64,000 nt of DNA from the NCBI GenBank assembly GCA_027924585.1, contig BSBM01000372.1:10089001-10153000 (forward strand). Reading direction: 5' to 3'. The notes below the pieces were generated by a model that made no database searches, was not told where the DNA came from, and was given only the letters and a program-made list of their open reading frames with translations. This DNA comes from Larix kaempferi (taxonomy: Eukaryota; Streptophyta; Pinopsida; Pinales; Pinaceae). The position numbers and the translations under genes were made by a program. Below are positions 26,736 through 37,784 of this stretch, one piece after another; position 1 is the stretch's first letter; every line of letters starts with the position of its first letter.

Positions 26736-27328
26736 TGTTGATGTATATGTAACTTCAGAATGTATTTCATTTATATATTATTGTACTCCTATAGAGATGT
26801 TTCATTCCTCTATATGGAAGTGTCGTCATGTGTATTGACAAGTGTCGCAAGTATGTTAAATTGTCGATGGGTTATTAGACCACCATGTGTGGGGTCGGCC
26901 CTGATTTATATAATATATAGTTGATGTACCTAGCTAGACAAGTAGGCCCCATAAGGTTATTGGGAAAACAGGACAAGTATAAATAGAGATCGGGAGATCT
27001 CTATTTGTATCACTCCCAGAAACTCATTCTTCCTTCACTTGGAAAGTGGCACACTTGTGAGGAGGAGGTTCAACTACTAGGAGGAATCTATATCTGTGTA
27101 TTTGGTTGTACTTTGGTTGAGCTATTGCTCTATCTATCTCTGAGGAAGTTGTGGGGTTTTTCACCTTAGGGTTTTCCCCACGGAAACTCTATGTCTATTG
27201 TCTCTCATGCTTTTGCTTCTTGTGATGATTGACATGCTTGTTGTGATTGATATGCATTGATATACTATACATGTTATTCTCTCAGTAAAGATCCTAGAGT
27301 ATTGTGAATTAATGCTCAAAATTTAACA
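26736..27328 (+). repeat. 3' LTR of copia A
   Basis: 593 bp, preceded by the polypurine tract TTAAGAGGGAG (26725-26735). It ends ATTTAACA directly against the resumed SET exon. Confidence 0.93.
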
Positions 27329-27494
27329 AGGAAGAGTTGCTTATTAATTACAATTTGAACCGAGTAGATACAAAAAAGGTTACTATGGGAGTGGTACATA
27401 TAACAATTTACCCAACCTTTTATTAATGAATTTATCATATTAAAGATTTTTTCGTTAGTTTATTTCGTTTAAATTTTTCCCATTTACTTCGCAG

Positions 27495-29957
27495 GCTAGT
27501 GATCGGGATAAAGCACCACCAGTAGATGGTCGGAGGAGTACATCTTCCTCGAGGGATCAGGTATACATCTTTGTAATAGTGCAAATATAATAAGAAAAAA
27601 TAGTTGACTTTCACTATGTTTTTTATTTAGGTTTTTGTAAGAGAAAAATCCCAGTTATTAGCAGATCGGGATAAGTCACCTATGAGCATTGATCCAAGGA
27701 GTGGATCACGATCCTTTACGTTGCAAGTATAATCCATTGGAATTGTTCATATAATTGTAGGAATCTATTATGATATAACTCAATAGTATTTTATATTTTT
27801 TTGTTGCAACCCGATGAATCGTTGTATGAAACAGCATCAAAAGAATGTCTAGTAGATCCTGAAGTGGTTGAGATCCTTAAAGATGATAGACAAACTAGTG
27901 AAGCCACAAACCGGTTTAAGATGATAGAAAAATTATTGGAAAAATATACTGCGGAACTCGTTTCTCTGCTTATCAAGTTTCCGCAGACAAGCGAGAACCT
28001 GGTAAGGATCGAATTGTTGGAACGAAAATCTGAATCCTTGGAAGTAAGTTGAGGAATCTTGATTCATAAAATAATTCATTTATAACTTTATAATTTTCTC
28101 TTTTATATGATAGTATTGAACGTGTAAGACGTGGTTTGTATTTATAGAATTATCAAAAAACACACAATAGTGGTGGAGGAGATGTTGGCCGTAGCGAGGC
28201 TCGTGGAGAGACGTGGCATCATGAGAAAATGACTCCACGTACTACATCGACTCCTTCGCCATTGTTGTCGACTGAACAGTCGGCAAGATGTTCTGACACA
28301 CCACGAACCCCAACTGTGAGTGCACCAGCCGCTAGTGACCGACACACATCGAATCGTCCACCGGAAGAGGTCGACAACGAGAATCTTGGTAATATTGATA
28401 TCGACCTAGTTGCATTTCCAGGATCTTCCTGTGTCACTAGCACGGGAACAATGGAGGTAAAAGTTTTGGTCGATGCTGATATCGTCCCAATAAAGATCGA
28501 TAAGGTCCCAGGTAATTAATATACGTTGATCAAGTTACTGTTTATAACTTCATTGTAATATACCAATAAAACGTTTTCTTTCAACTAATTATGATCATGG
28601 CATGATCGTTTCGCAGGGAATGACGTTTTATATAAACAAATGAATGACGCATGCTTGGAGATCTTTGGGCCCACCATCCAAGAAAGGTGGGATAAATGAC
28701 GAAAATGTTTAAAAGATGAACTCATGCATCGGTTGGTTGGCCTGTTCGGCGACAAAACCTTTAATAAATTCGAGGTCATGAAAAAGGCTTGTCAACGTGT
28801 GAAGGTTGTTCGAGACCAATACAGGAAACACCTTGAAAAAAACCCTAAGTATGAGCGCCCTCCAATGATTTCACCAATGGATTGGAGATCTCTTGTGGAT
28901 GATGGAAGGGAGAGGGCTCAGAGAAGAGAAGGAAATATAACACCAGGCACAGGGAGGTATGCAATACTTTCCGTAATGTAATTCAAAACCTTATTATTAT
29001 TGAATATTTCTATATCGAACTTGGAATATCTAACGTATTTCAACACTTGCATAGGCTGCCAGACACATCAAAGGCCACAAAGGAAAGATTTGAAAAAATA
29101 GGTCAGCACAAGCTTGGGCCTGGTGGTTATTCCAATTTCGCGGCACGATTTGTAAGTTTCGATAAACCAATAATGCATGCAAATAATAAATTGCAAATTT
29201 TTTTTTTCGTTTTATTGCATCGGAAAATGTTAATTAACGACATTATGCAAATATGCAGGCCAAACGATTCAATGAACAACCCACTAAGGAAGACATGAAG
29301 CTTGGCTTCAAGGAAGGCTTTGGAGCTGTTGTTGAACAACAAAAAAACTTGCCTGGCCAAACACAGTCTTCTGGTACCAATCCATCCAGTGCATAGGTAA
29401 ATAGAATCTATATACTTTATTGAATACTAACCGCTTGTGCAATCTATTCGTTATAAATACTTGAAAAACAATATTGACTCTGTTTTGAGCAGGAAAGCAA
29501 TGATCCCCCTAATGTCGAGGAGGGAGAACAACAAAATGAAGATCATGCTTCTAATCCTGGTAATGAATTTATTCATATGCTAAAATTTTATGTATAGCAT
29601 TGCAAATGGTGAACATTAATTGTAGTTCACCATATTTCAACTGCAGAGCATGTAGAGGGTGAAACTGTACAGGTTGAGCCTGGACAAGAACATGAACTAC
29701 ATGATGTAGCCACACCAGGTAAAAAAACACCTTTGTAATGTTTTTTTTTAATGAAATACTTGTCATTACAATATCAAAATACAACGATGTAATATTTTCA
29801 CATTGTTGCAGCAAATCCGAACCCCTTGCCACAGACATCACCACAAGTGCCTGATGAAGAACCAAGAAATGGAACAGAAAGTCCAGGGGTAGATGCTCCT
29901 CTTAGAGATTATTTACCAATTATGAAGAGAAGAAAAACTGCTAGTAAAAAGAAGTGA
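27495..29957 (+). pseudogene. Transposase_24-like (TNPA-type) second gene of the giant CACTA element
   Basis: About ten exons with GT-AG introns of roughly 70-110 bp: 27495-27560, 27631-27726, 27808-28043, 28148-28511, 28617-28956, 29055-29151, 29259-29396, about 29493-29559, 29647-29719 and 29811-29957. The peptide has a coiled-coil-like Glu/Lys segment (RFKMIEKLLEKYTAELVSLL), then a Transposase_24 (Ptta/En/Spm) type domain: ACQRVKVVRDQYRKHL, PPMISPMDWRSLVD, HKLGPGGYSNFAARF and a downstream KRFNEQPTKEDMKLGF. It ends in an acidic/Pro-rich tail with a basic terminus (KRRKTASKKK). In En/Spm the second protein binds subterminal repeats and helps transposition. Defects: TGA at 28697-28699, TAG just before the donor at 29394-29396, and a mutated acceptor (GCAA) near 27807. 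The exon chain may begin with the SET exon at 19519. Confidence 0.75.
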
Positions 29958-30272
29958 CTTGAAAAATGTACTCATCTAATTATTTTTGATAATAATATAT
30001 CGTCCATGATTTTTGGCCTAATGAATGAATGAATGGTTTAATGGTTTAATGATTCAGTGTAGTAAACTGTTACCTTTATTGAATGTCAATTTTTATTGAA
30101 TGAATGAATGAATGGTTTATTGAATGTTATCTTTTATTGTATGAATGTGTTGACTGAATGAAACAATGGTTTAATCAATGTTAGGCTTTATTGAATGAAT
30201 GGTAGATGAAAGTTCATGATGAAATATGGATGAATTTGCATGTATTTGTTTTTTTCAAGTACATGCATTGGG

Positions 30273-30386
30273 TATGGGGAATTGAGAGTGATGTGAGGGG
30301 GGGGAGGGGCCATAAGAGCTTCCACCTTCACGTGTTTGGCCCTGTTCAGTAGAGAATATTAAATTATTCTTGAAACATAGAGGAGC
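30273..30386 (+). repeat. Structured 113-bp module, copy 2 (after second transposase gene)
   Basis: Nearly identical to 6238-6350, with the same G-rich start, the GGGCCA/TGGCCC-type stem (partly altered) and the GAGAATA/TATTCT stem. It lies 316 bp after the TGA at 29955-29957. The intervening 29960-30270 is AT-rich, with ATGAATGAATGG words repeated many times. Confidence 0.6.
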
Positions 30387-30965
30387 TCAATGAATGGCTA
30401 CGATGCTGGCTTTCTACAACCCACTAGCATGTCATCTAAATTTTGACAATTTCTTGGAGCTTGTTGTGATGTTTGGTTGCTCATCATAACCAATTTCAAG
30501 TTTTCACAACTTCAAAGGCTGAGTAAATGATGCACTAGAATCAATATCCTTAACCTTCTCTTTAATTTCATTGGAATCAATATCCTTAACCTCACATTGA
30601 ACCCTTCCAAAATGGTCTATTTACCATTGAAACAAAAACAGAAACATGCTTCCTGTTGTCAATTTTCATCAATTTTTATGGCTGCAACTTAACTAAGGAT
30701 ATTTGAACCTGCAACCTATGTCTAGTCCCAAGGCTAACACCTTCAAGCTTGAAGTGCAATTGACAATGGGAGACCACCTTCAAGTAGCTTGATTCATTCT
30801 GCATGCATTTCATAGTGGGAGATGATGGGCTACCACCTTGATTGATTCATTATGCATGCATTTCACTATGCAACAGCCTCAAATCCTTTCTGCGCTTTCC
30901 CTAAATTAGTTTCTCGATTCAACATGACCCACGCCTGTCGTCCAAAGAGTGTTGCCAGTGGTCTA

Positions 30966-31490
30966 TGTTAGAAAAACAGGATCGCAGAGCAATAAAAATA
31001 AACAGAAATGCAAATATAATCACACATAAACATTACAAGAGAGACATAGATATATCGTGGTTCACCCAACTTGGGCTACGTCCACACTGAATTTGCCAGT
31101 CCTTATTATTATTACTGTCCAGCAAGTCGAAGGGATACAACCTGCAGCACAACCGCTGCACTTTCTCTTCTCTATTTCACAGTCTCTCTCCTGATCTCAA
31201 AGATCTTTACAATGCATAAAACCTAATACATCAACAACCCTAGAAGTATTACAATGTCTTTCTTTTATAAGGGAAATACAATGGGAAAATACCACGGGAT
31301 ACCCAAAACCATGGGCCCGCAAAACAGCTGGCGAAAACAGCCCCAAAAATTTTCTTCGGGGGCGTTGCCCCCCCACACTCCCCGCTGTGGTGAGTGTACA
31401 GTCTACCTACATATCATATAAAACTAGGGTACAAACACGGCTAATACAATATCATCTATGAGACTAGAAGATCTGGCTCCACAACCAACA
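30966..31490 (-). repeat. 3' LTR of copia B
   Basis: 525 bp. Compared with the 5' LTR it lacks about 30 bp (a CCACCTAACCCCCATTTCTC-type insert present in the other copy near 35930) and shows a few substitutions. Confidence 0.92.
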
Positions 31491-31575
31491 ATCTCCCACT
31501 TGGAGACTGATCACAGCAACTCCACCGCTGTTGCACTTGCTGGACTTGGACTTGGAAAATATCTCCTCTTCACCT

Positions 31576-34500
31576 TCATGCTAGAAGACCAACTGAAACC
31601 GAGCACGAACTCAGTTTCTCTCTGGTCACTACCTTTGTGAACATGTCTACAGGATTCTGGCTAGTATGTATCTTTTCCAGCTTCAACAGTTCATCTTCCA
31701 AAACAGAGCGTATGAAATGGTACTTGAGCTGTATATGTTTAGTCCTGGAATGGAATGCTGAGTTGTTTGCAAGGTGAATGGCACTCTGGCTGTCACTATA
31801 CAATCTGCTATCCTTTTTCTTCTTACCCACTTCCTCCATAAACCTCTGCAACCAAATCATCTCTTTACTAGCCTCTGTAATGGCAACATACTCTGCTTCT
31901 GTTGTTGAAAGTGCAACAACCTTTTGTAGTTTCGAAATCTAGCTTACTGATGTTCCACCTACAGTAAACACATACCCTGTGGTACTCCTCCTACTATCCT
32001 TGTCACCTGCCATATCTGCATCAACATATCCCTGTAGAACAGTGTCTGAACCTCCAAAACATAATGCCTCAGTGGTAGTACCTCTCAAATACCTGAGAAT
32101 CCACTGTACTGCCTTCCAATGTTCTTTCCCTGGATTGTTCATATATCTTCTCACAACTCCCACTGCATGTGCAATATCTGGTCTTGTGCACACCATGGCA
32201 TACATCAAGCTTCCAACTGTTGATTGATAGGGAACCTTGGACATGTAATCTGTCTCTTCTTGTGTCTTGGGACACATTTCCTTACTTAGACTGAAATGGC
32301 TAGCCAAAGGTGTACTTACAGGTTTTGCATTATGCATTCTGAACCTCTCCAACACCTTTTGTATGTACTCACTTTGAGACAATGTCAATATGCGATTTTT
32401 CCTGTCTCTCATTATGCTCATACCAAGGATTTGCTTTGCAGCACCCAAATCCTTCATCGCAAATGAATTAGCTAGCTTCCTTTTGAGTACATTTATATCC
32501 TGCATGTCAGACCCTGCAACAAGCATGTCATTCACATACAATAACAAGATAATATATCTTCCATTGTCTAGCTTCTTGAAATAAACACAGTGGTCAGAAT
32601 GACATCTACCATAACCTTGTTCTGTCATAAACCTGTCAAACTTTAGATACCACTGCCTTGGAGCTTGCTTCAAGCCATACAAGCTCTTTTTCAACCTGCA
32701 TACCAGATCCTCCTTACCTTTGACCTCATACCCTTGTGGCTGCTGCATATATATTTCTTCCTCCAAATCCCCATGGAGGAAGGTTGTTTTTACATCTAAT
32801 TGTTCAAGATGCAAATCTTCTACCGCCACTAGACTTAAGATAGTCCTAAATGAAGTCATATTTACAACAGGAGAAAATATTTCATCAAAATCTATACCTT
32901 TCTTATGTGCAAACCCCTTTACAACAAGTCTGGCCTTGTACCGCTTCTTACCTCCTTCTTCTTCCTTCAACCTATAAATCCATTTGTTTTGCAATGCTCT
33001 TTTACCAGCAGGAAACTTAACCAAATCCCAAGTCTGGTTTCCTACCAATGAGTCCATCTCCTCATTCATGCCTTGCTCCCACTTCTTTCTAGTTTCCACC
33101 TGCATTGCTTCTTCATAACATTCTGGTTCACCAGAATCAGTCATCAATAAATAATACATTGAAGGAGAGTATCGTTCAGGGACTCTACTTAACCTGGTAG
33201 ATCTTCTTACAGTTGCAGGAGTTTCAGGAACTTGCTGCTGCTCTTGATTTGCTGGCACCTTTGAAACTTCATTTTATTTAACTTCATCAAGCACTATGTA
33301 CTCTGTGCTTTCCTTTTCCTGTTTCTTTCCCTGCAACTGATCTTTATACATGACCTTTTCATTGAATATCACATCTCTACTCCTGATGATTTTGTTATTT
33401 TCATAATCCCATAAATGATAACCAAATTCATCAACCCCATATCCAATAAAGGTACATTTCTTGGATTTAGCTTCAAGCTTTGTTCTATTTTCTTTATCAA
33501 TATGGAGAAATGATTCACAACCAAACGTTCTCAGAAATGAGTAGTTTACCTTTTTATCTGTCGATGCTTCCTCTGGAATACCACCATCCAAAGCACTTGA
33601 AGGTCCTCTGTTTATTAAATAAACAGCAGTATTTACAACATCCGCCCAAAACTGTAAGGGAAACCCTGCATGCAGTCGCATACACCTTGCACGCTCCATG
33701 ATCGTTCTGTTCATCCTTTCTGACACACCATTTTCCTGTGGTGTTCCTGGGACTGTCTTCTCTCTACGAATCCCATGGTATGAACAGTAACTATCAAACT
33801 CCTTGCCGCAATACTCACCTCCATTATCAGATCTGAGACACTTCAACCTTTTTCCTGTCTCATTCTCAACCAAAGCTTTCCACTTCTTAAAAGTAGCGAA
33901 CACATCAGATTTCTGTCTAATGCAATAAACCCAAGTTTTTCTAGTTGCATCATCAATAAATGTAACATAATAATGAGAGCCACCAAGAGATTGTACTTGA
34001 GCCGGTCCCCATACATCTGTATGCACAAGCTCTAATTTTTCATTCTTCTTCTATTTCCCAACCCTGAGAAATCTGACTCTCTTCTGTTTTCCATAAACAC
34101 AGTTTTCACAGAATTCCAAACTTACCTGCTTCAAATCCGGCAGCAACTTCCTTGAGTGGAGAATCTGCATCCCCTTCTCACTCATGTGGCCAAGCCTATG
34201 ATGCCACAATGTTGTATCTGTTCCTGTGGAAGCTAAAGAGATAGAATGGTCAGTATTATGAGGACATAAATACAATGTACCTACTCTGTCTCCTTTTGCT
34301 ATCACCATTGATCCTTTAGTGATCTTCCACCACTTTTCTCCGAATGTAGATAGACAGCCACCATCTCCCAACTGCCCTGTTGAGATCAGATTTCTTTTCA
34401 TAGCAGGAATATGCCTAACATCTTTCAACAACCAATCAGTTCCATTCTTAACTTTTATCCATACCTTACCCATTCCAACAATTTTACATGGCTCATCATC

Positions 34501-35454
34501 ATCCAATAAAACATGTCCAAAATCGCCAGGAACATACTCATGAAAGTATTTCCTATGGGGTGTAACATGACATGAAGCTCCTGAATCTACTACCCAATAA
34601 TCACTAGTATTATCTAATGCAAGAATCAAAGCATCTTGTAACACATCACCTGCTACATTTGCTTCCTGGGTAGTTTCCTTCTGTGCATCTCCTTTCTTCT
34701 TTAGAGATTTGCAGTCTTTCTTCAGATGTCCTTTCTTTCCACAGTTCCATCACTCTATCTTTCCCAGTCTGGACTTGGATCTGCCCGTTTTAGACTTTCC
34801 ATGATTACCTTGGCTCTTTCCTCTTTCATTTTGTCTTCCTCTGCTCTCCATGGTCAACGCATTACCTGATGTCTCACCTGTGCTTTTTCTTCGCATTTCC
34901 TCGCTAAGAATAACACCAATAACATCATCAAATTTCAAGGTGTTTGAACCAGAGACAGAGTTACTTACAACCATGACCAAGCTATTCCATCTTTCTGGCA
35001 ATGAACACAAGATTAGAAGAGCCCTAACCTCATCATCAAAGTTCACACTTACAGAACTTAGCTGATTTGTAACCGTATTAAACTCATTTAAATGATCAGT
35101 AACAGATCCACCTTCAGACATCTTCATATTAAATAAACGCTTCATTAGAAATACCTTGTTGGAAGCTGAGGGTTTTTCATACAGCTTACCCAATGCTTTC
35201 ATCAAACCCTCTGTTGTCGTTTCTTTTGAGATATTGAAAGCCACCGACGAAGCCAGGCTCAACCGTATTGTTCCCAGAGCCTTTCTGTCAAGAACCACCC
35301 ATTCTTCGTCCTTCATAGTCGTCGGCTGCTTTGCTTTTCCTCCCAACGGTAGGAATAGAGCCTTCTGGTATAGTTAGTCCTCCATTTGCATCTTCCATAA
35401 CCCGAAGTTTTGGCCATTAAACTTCTCGACCTTAAACTTTCCTTCTTCTGTCAT
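31576..35454 (-). pseudogene. gag-pol of copia B with only nonsense mutations
   Basis: A single frame of about 1,293 codons from ATG at 35454-35452 to the stop at 31578-31576. No frameshift was seen; five internal stops fall at 35376-35374, 34752-34750, 34053-34051, 33276-33274 and 31941-31939. Order: gag; zinc knuckle (the stop at 34752 replaces its first Cys, leaving WNCGKKGHLKKDC); protease (YWVVDSGASCHV); integrase (HTDVWGP, LRSDNGGEYC, PQENGVSERMNRT); reverse transcriptase (ARLVVKGFAHKKGIDFDEIF, LYGLKQAP); RNase H (STTEAEYVAITEA, PVDMFTKVV). The reverse-transcriptase catalytic motif is YVNDM instead of YVDDM (about 32533), a loss of one catalytic Asp. The protein made before mutation would be a normal plant copia polyprotein. 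Confidence 0.93.
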
Positions 35455-35529
35455 TGCTCCCACTCGAACCAGAAACCCTAGCTTCTTGTAGGTTTAACTG
35501 CCAAATAGACCTTTGGCTCTGATACCAAT

Positions 35530-36084
35530 TGTTAGAAAAACAGGATCGCAGAGCAATAACAATAAACAAAAATGCAAATATAATCACACATACACATTAC
35601 AAGAGAGACACAGATATATCGTGGTTCACCCAACTTGGGCTACGTCCACACTGAATTTGCCAGTCCTTATTATTATTACCGTCCAGCAAGTCGAAGGGAA
35701 ACAACCTGCAGCACAACCGCTGCACTTTCTCTTCTCTGTTTCACAGTCTCTCTCCTGATCTCAAAGATATTTACAATGCATAAAACCTAATACATCAACA
35801 ACCCTAGCCGTATTACAATGTCTTTGTTTTATAAGGGAAATACAATGGAAAAATACCACGGGATACCCAAAACCATGGGCACGCAAAACAACTGGCGAAA
35901 ACAACCCCAAAAATTTTCTTCGGGGGCGTTTCCACCTAACCCCCATTTCTCGAGGGCGATGCCCCCCCACACCCCCCACTGGGGTGAGTGTACAGTCCAC
36001 CTACATATCATATAAAACTGGGGTACAAACATGGCTAATACAATATCATCTATGAGACTAGAAGATCTGGCTCCACAACCAACA
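35530..36084 (-). repeat. 5' LTR of copia B
   Basis: 555 bp, followed on the minus strand by the primer site. It has a C-rich/G-rich stretch near 35925-35985 and a conserved TCCAGCAAGTCGAAGG word near the end, as in the other LTR. Confidence 0.92.
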
Positions 36085-36599
36085 GTCCAGAGTTTCATCA
36101 TGGAAACGGTGACGATTCATGGTATTATGTTTCCCTTCGGCTGCAATATGACAAACTCAAAGCTCTCATATGAAGGTTTGTCTGAAAAATGTGATGGTTT
36201 CGATTTCTTGATTCAGCATGACCCAAACAGTCACATTTGTCAGACAAACCTTCGTAGTGGACTATGAGTTTTCCATATTGCAGCTGAAGGGAAACATAAT
36301 ACCATGAATCGTAACCGTTTCCAGGATGGAACTCAAGACCGTTGGAAACACTCCTTGGACGGCTGGCATGGTTCATATTGAATTGAGACACTAATTCAAG
36401 AAAAACACAGTGAATCTTAGATCGTTGCATAGTGAAATGCATGCAGAATGAATGAAGAGTACTGGGTGTCGAGAGAAATGGTTGTGTGACTTCGTATGAG
36501 AGTAAATGGTGATGGGAATTGATTGACAAGGTTAGGCTTGAAGTTGGTAGCCTTGGGACTAGACATAGGTCACAGGTTTGAATTTCCTCAGTTTAGTTC

Positions 36600-37784
36600 A
36601 TACTCGGTTATTCTTTCGATGCAGATTATAGATTTTATTTATTTTCCTTTGTCAACTTTATGTATCCCTTTATGTGTTTTCTTTATTTTCCTTTTTTAAC
36701 ATTATGTTTCCCCTTTTGATAATCATAATTTTTAATATCGAGTCACTCGAGAATGAACGTAAAGAGGATTTCCACGGAAATCTGTTCCATCCAAACCTAT
36801 CAAGTGTACTTTTAGGTCAAAAATATTCTTGTAACAAAGCGATTAAATATCTTAGAAGCAAATGTAACAAAGCCATGAAAGAAGTTCGCGTAACATAGTG
36901 GTTTGTGTTTGCAAGAATTCTTCCTTTTATCCACTGTGTTTTCTTTTGTTGCACTTTCAAATTCATCTGCAATGATATCAACACACTACACATTATGAGA
37001 ATAAGACGTTCACATTTGCATATTCCACCACTACATCTAATTAAATATAATCTCCTTGCAACTCCACCATTGTAACACCACTCTCTTCTATGGTGTCATC
37101 TTCTACAACAACATCACTCACTACTGCAACATATATCCATTACAAATTTTCCATTGTTTATTGAGTTTCTTGTACAAGCTCGACCTTTACCCCCAATCTT
37201 TTCCTTATTGTATTTTGCTACAATCAATTCTTCTACACCTTTACTTGACTTGATAGCTTGAATATTAAATAATGCTAAGTATGGTTTTAGCTTGGAGTGA
37301 ACACTTAGAGTTGTCGTTTCAAGTTTGATAATGAAAGCCACCTTTTAAATAATGGACTATTATAATAACTAGAAAATATTTTCAACTTTATTATAAAGGT
37401 AAAGTTAAATTATTATATTAAAATCATATATAATTTATAAATGATTTTATAAAAATAATTTAAACTTATTTGGCAAAACATTTTCAACTTATAAAGGTAA
37501 ATTTAACTTATTATATTAAAATCATATATAATGTATAAATGATTTTATAATAATAATTTAAACTTATTTGGCTTTGAACAAGAATGAGGCATGAGACAAC
37601 TTGGCATCTGCAATGAAGTAGGAAGGCTATAATAGACCTTAATTTGGACAATGAAAGGCAATGGTCGTTTAAACATGACTTCACAAAGTTCAAGACTCCG
37701 AGGGTGTACTAGAAAAAAAAAGAGGAATTGTAGCAACAAACACTTCCAAACATTATTGTTTTTTTTTTTTTAATTTTCCACCGA
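36600..37784. other. AT-rich stretch with a tandem duplication, no gene
   Basis: No recognised coding block. A unit of about 105 bp, with TTCAACTT..ATAAAGGTAAA, TTATTATATTAAAATCATAT and AATTTAAACTTATTTGG, occurs twice at about 37376-37475 and 37487-37571. A T13 tract lies at 37758-37771. Confidence 0.6.

Larger units (their letters stand above)
20203..27328 (+). mobile_element. Ty1/copia LTR retrotransposon A
   Basis: Direct LTRs (20203-20804 and 26736-27328) begin TGTTGATGTATATG and end TTTAACA. Flanks are GGGAA (20198-20202) and AGGAA (27329-27333), a 5-bp duplication with one mismatch. A TGGTATTAGAGC primer site follows the 5' LTR and a purine tract AAGAGGGAG precedes the 3' LTR. The internal gag-pol gene is defective. 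It interrupts a SET-domain exon whose frame is restored on removal. It belongs to the same family as copia C (52819-59915). Confidence 0.95.
19519..27363 (+). pseudogene. SET-domain exon interrupted by copia A
   Basis: The exon begins after a splice acceptor (19516-19518, CAG), runs open to 20202, is broken by copia A (20203-27328), and resumes in frame at 27329. SET domains transfer methyl groups from SAM to lysine. Visible features are a charged Ser/Arg N-terminal part (to about 19760), the entry motif SIHGFGLFSMDGI (19842-19880), ELMEYVGP, the IAEFINSTQP...QPNC segment where NHS.xPN normally sits (degenerate), and VFVVAIKSISAGE. The last is completed after the retrotransposon by ELLINY, the conserved GEE..xY end. 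A GT at 27364 would give a phase-0 exon ending 131 bp before the next exon of the gene annotated at 27495. Upstream exons were not found. It is either a captured host SET gene piece or an integral part of the CACTA second gene. Confidence 0.75.
30966..36084 (-). mobile_element. Ty1/copia LTR retrotransposon B, nearly intact coding frame
   Basis: LTRs at 30966-31490 and 35530-36084 in minus orientation. Each reads TGTTGGTTGTGGAGCC at its start and TTTTTCTAACA at its end on the minus strand. Flanks are GTCTA (30961-30965) and GTCCA (36085-36089), a 5-bp duplication with one change. The minus strand after the 5' LTR reads ATTGGTATCAGAGCC (primer site), and AAGTGGGAGAT precedes the 3' LTR. It is inserted in one arm of an inverted duplication. 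It belongs to a different family from copia A and C. Confidence 0.95.
30708..36590. repeat. Inverted duplication of a gene fragment, left arm split by copia B
   Basis: With copia B removed (30966-36084), the left arm (about 30708-30965 plus 36085-36205) matches the reverse complement of the right arm (about 36228-36590). Matching words include CCTATGTCTAGTCCCAAGGC, GCATTTCACTATGCAAC, CGTCCAA.GAGTGTT and GATTCATGGTATTATG; the last about 110 bp next to the loop are best conserved. The loop is only about 20 bp (near TTTCTTGATTCAGCATGAC). The right arm is open on the minus strand (36529 to 36125) and encodes DSWYYVSLQLQYGKLIVHYE, which loosely recalls chromatin-reader folds such as SAWADEE; that is a guess. 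A transcript through it would form a hairpin of about 360 bp per arm and feed small-RNA production (inference). Confidence 0.75.
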
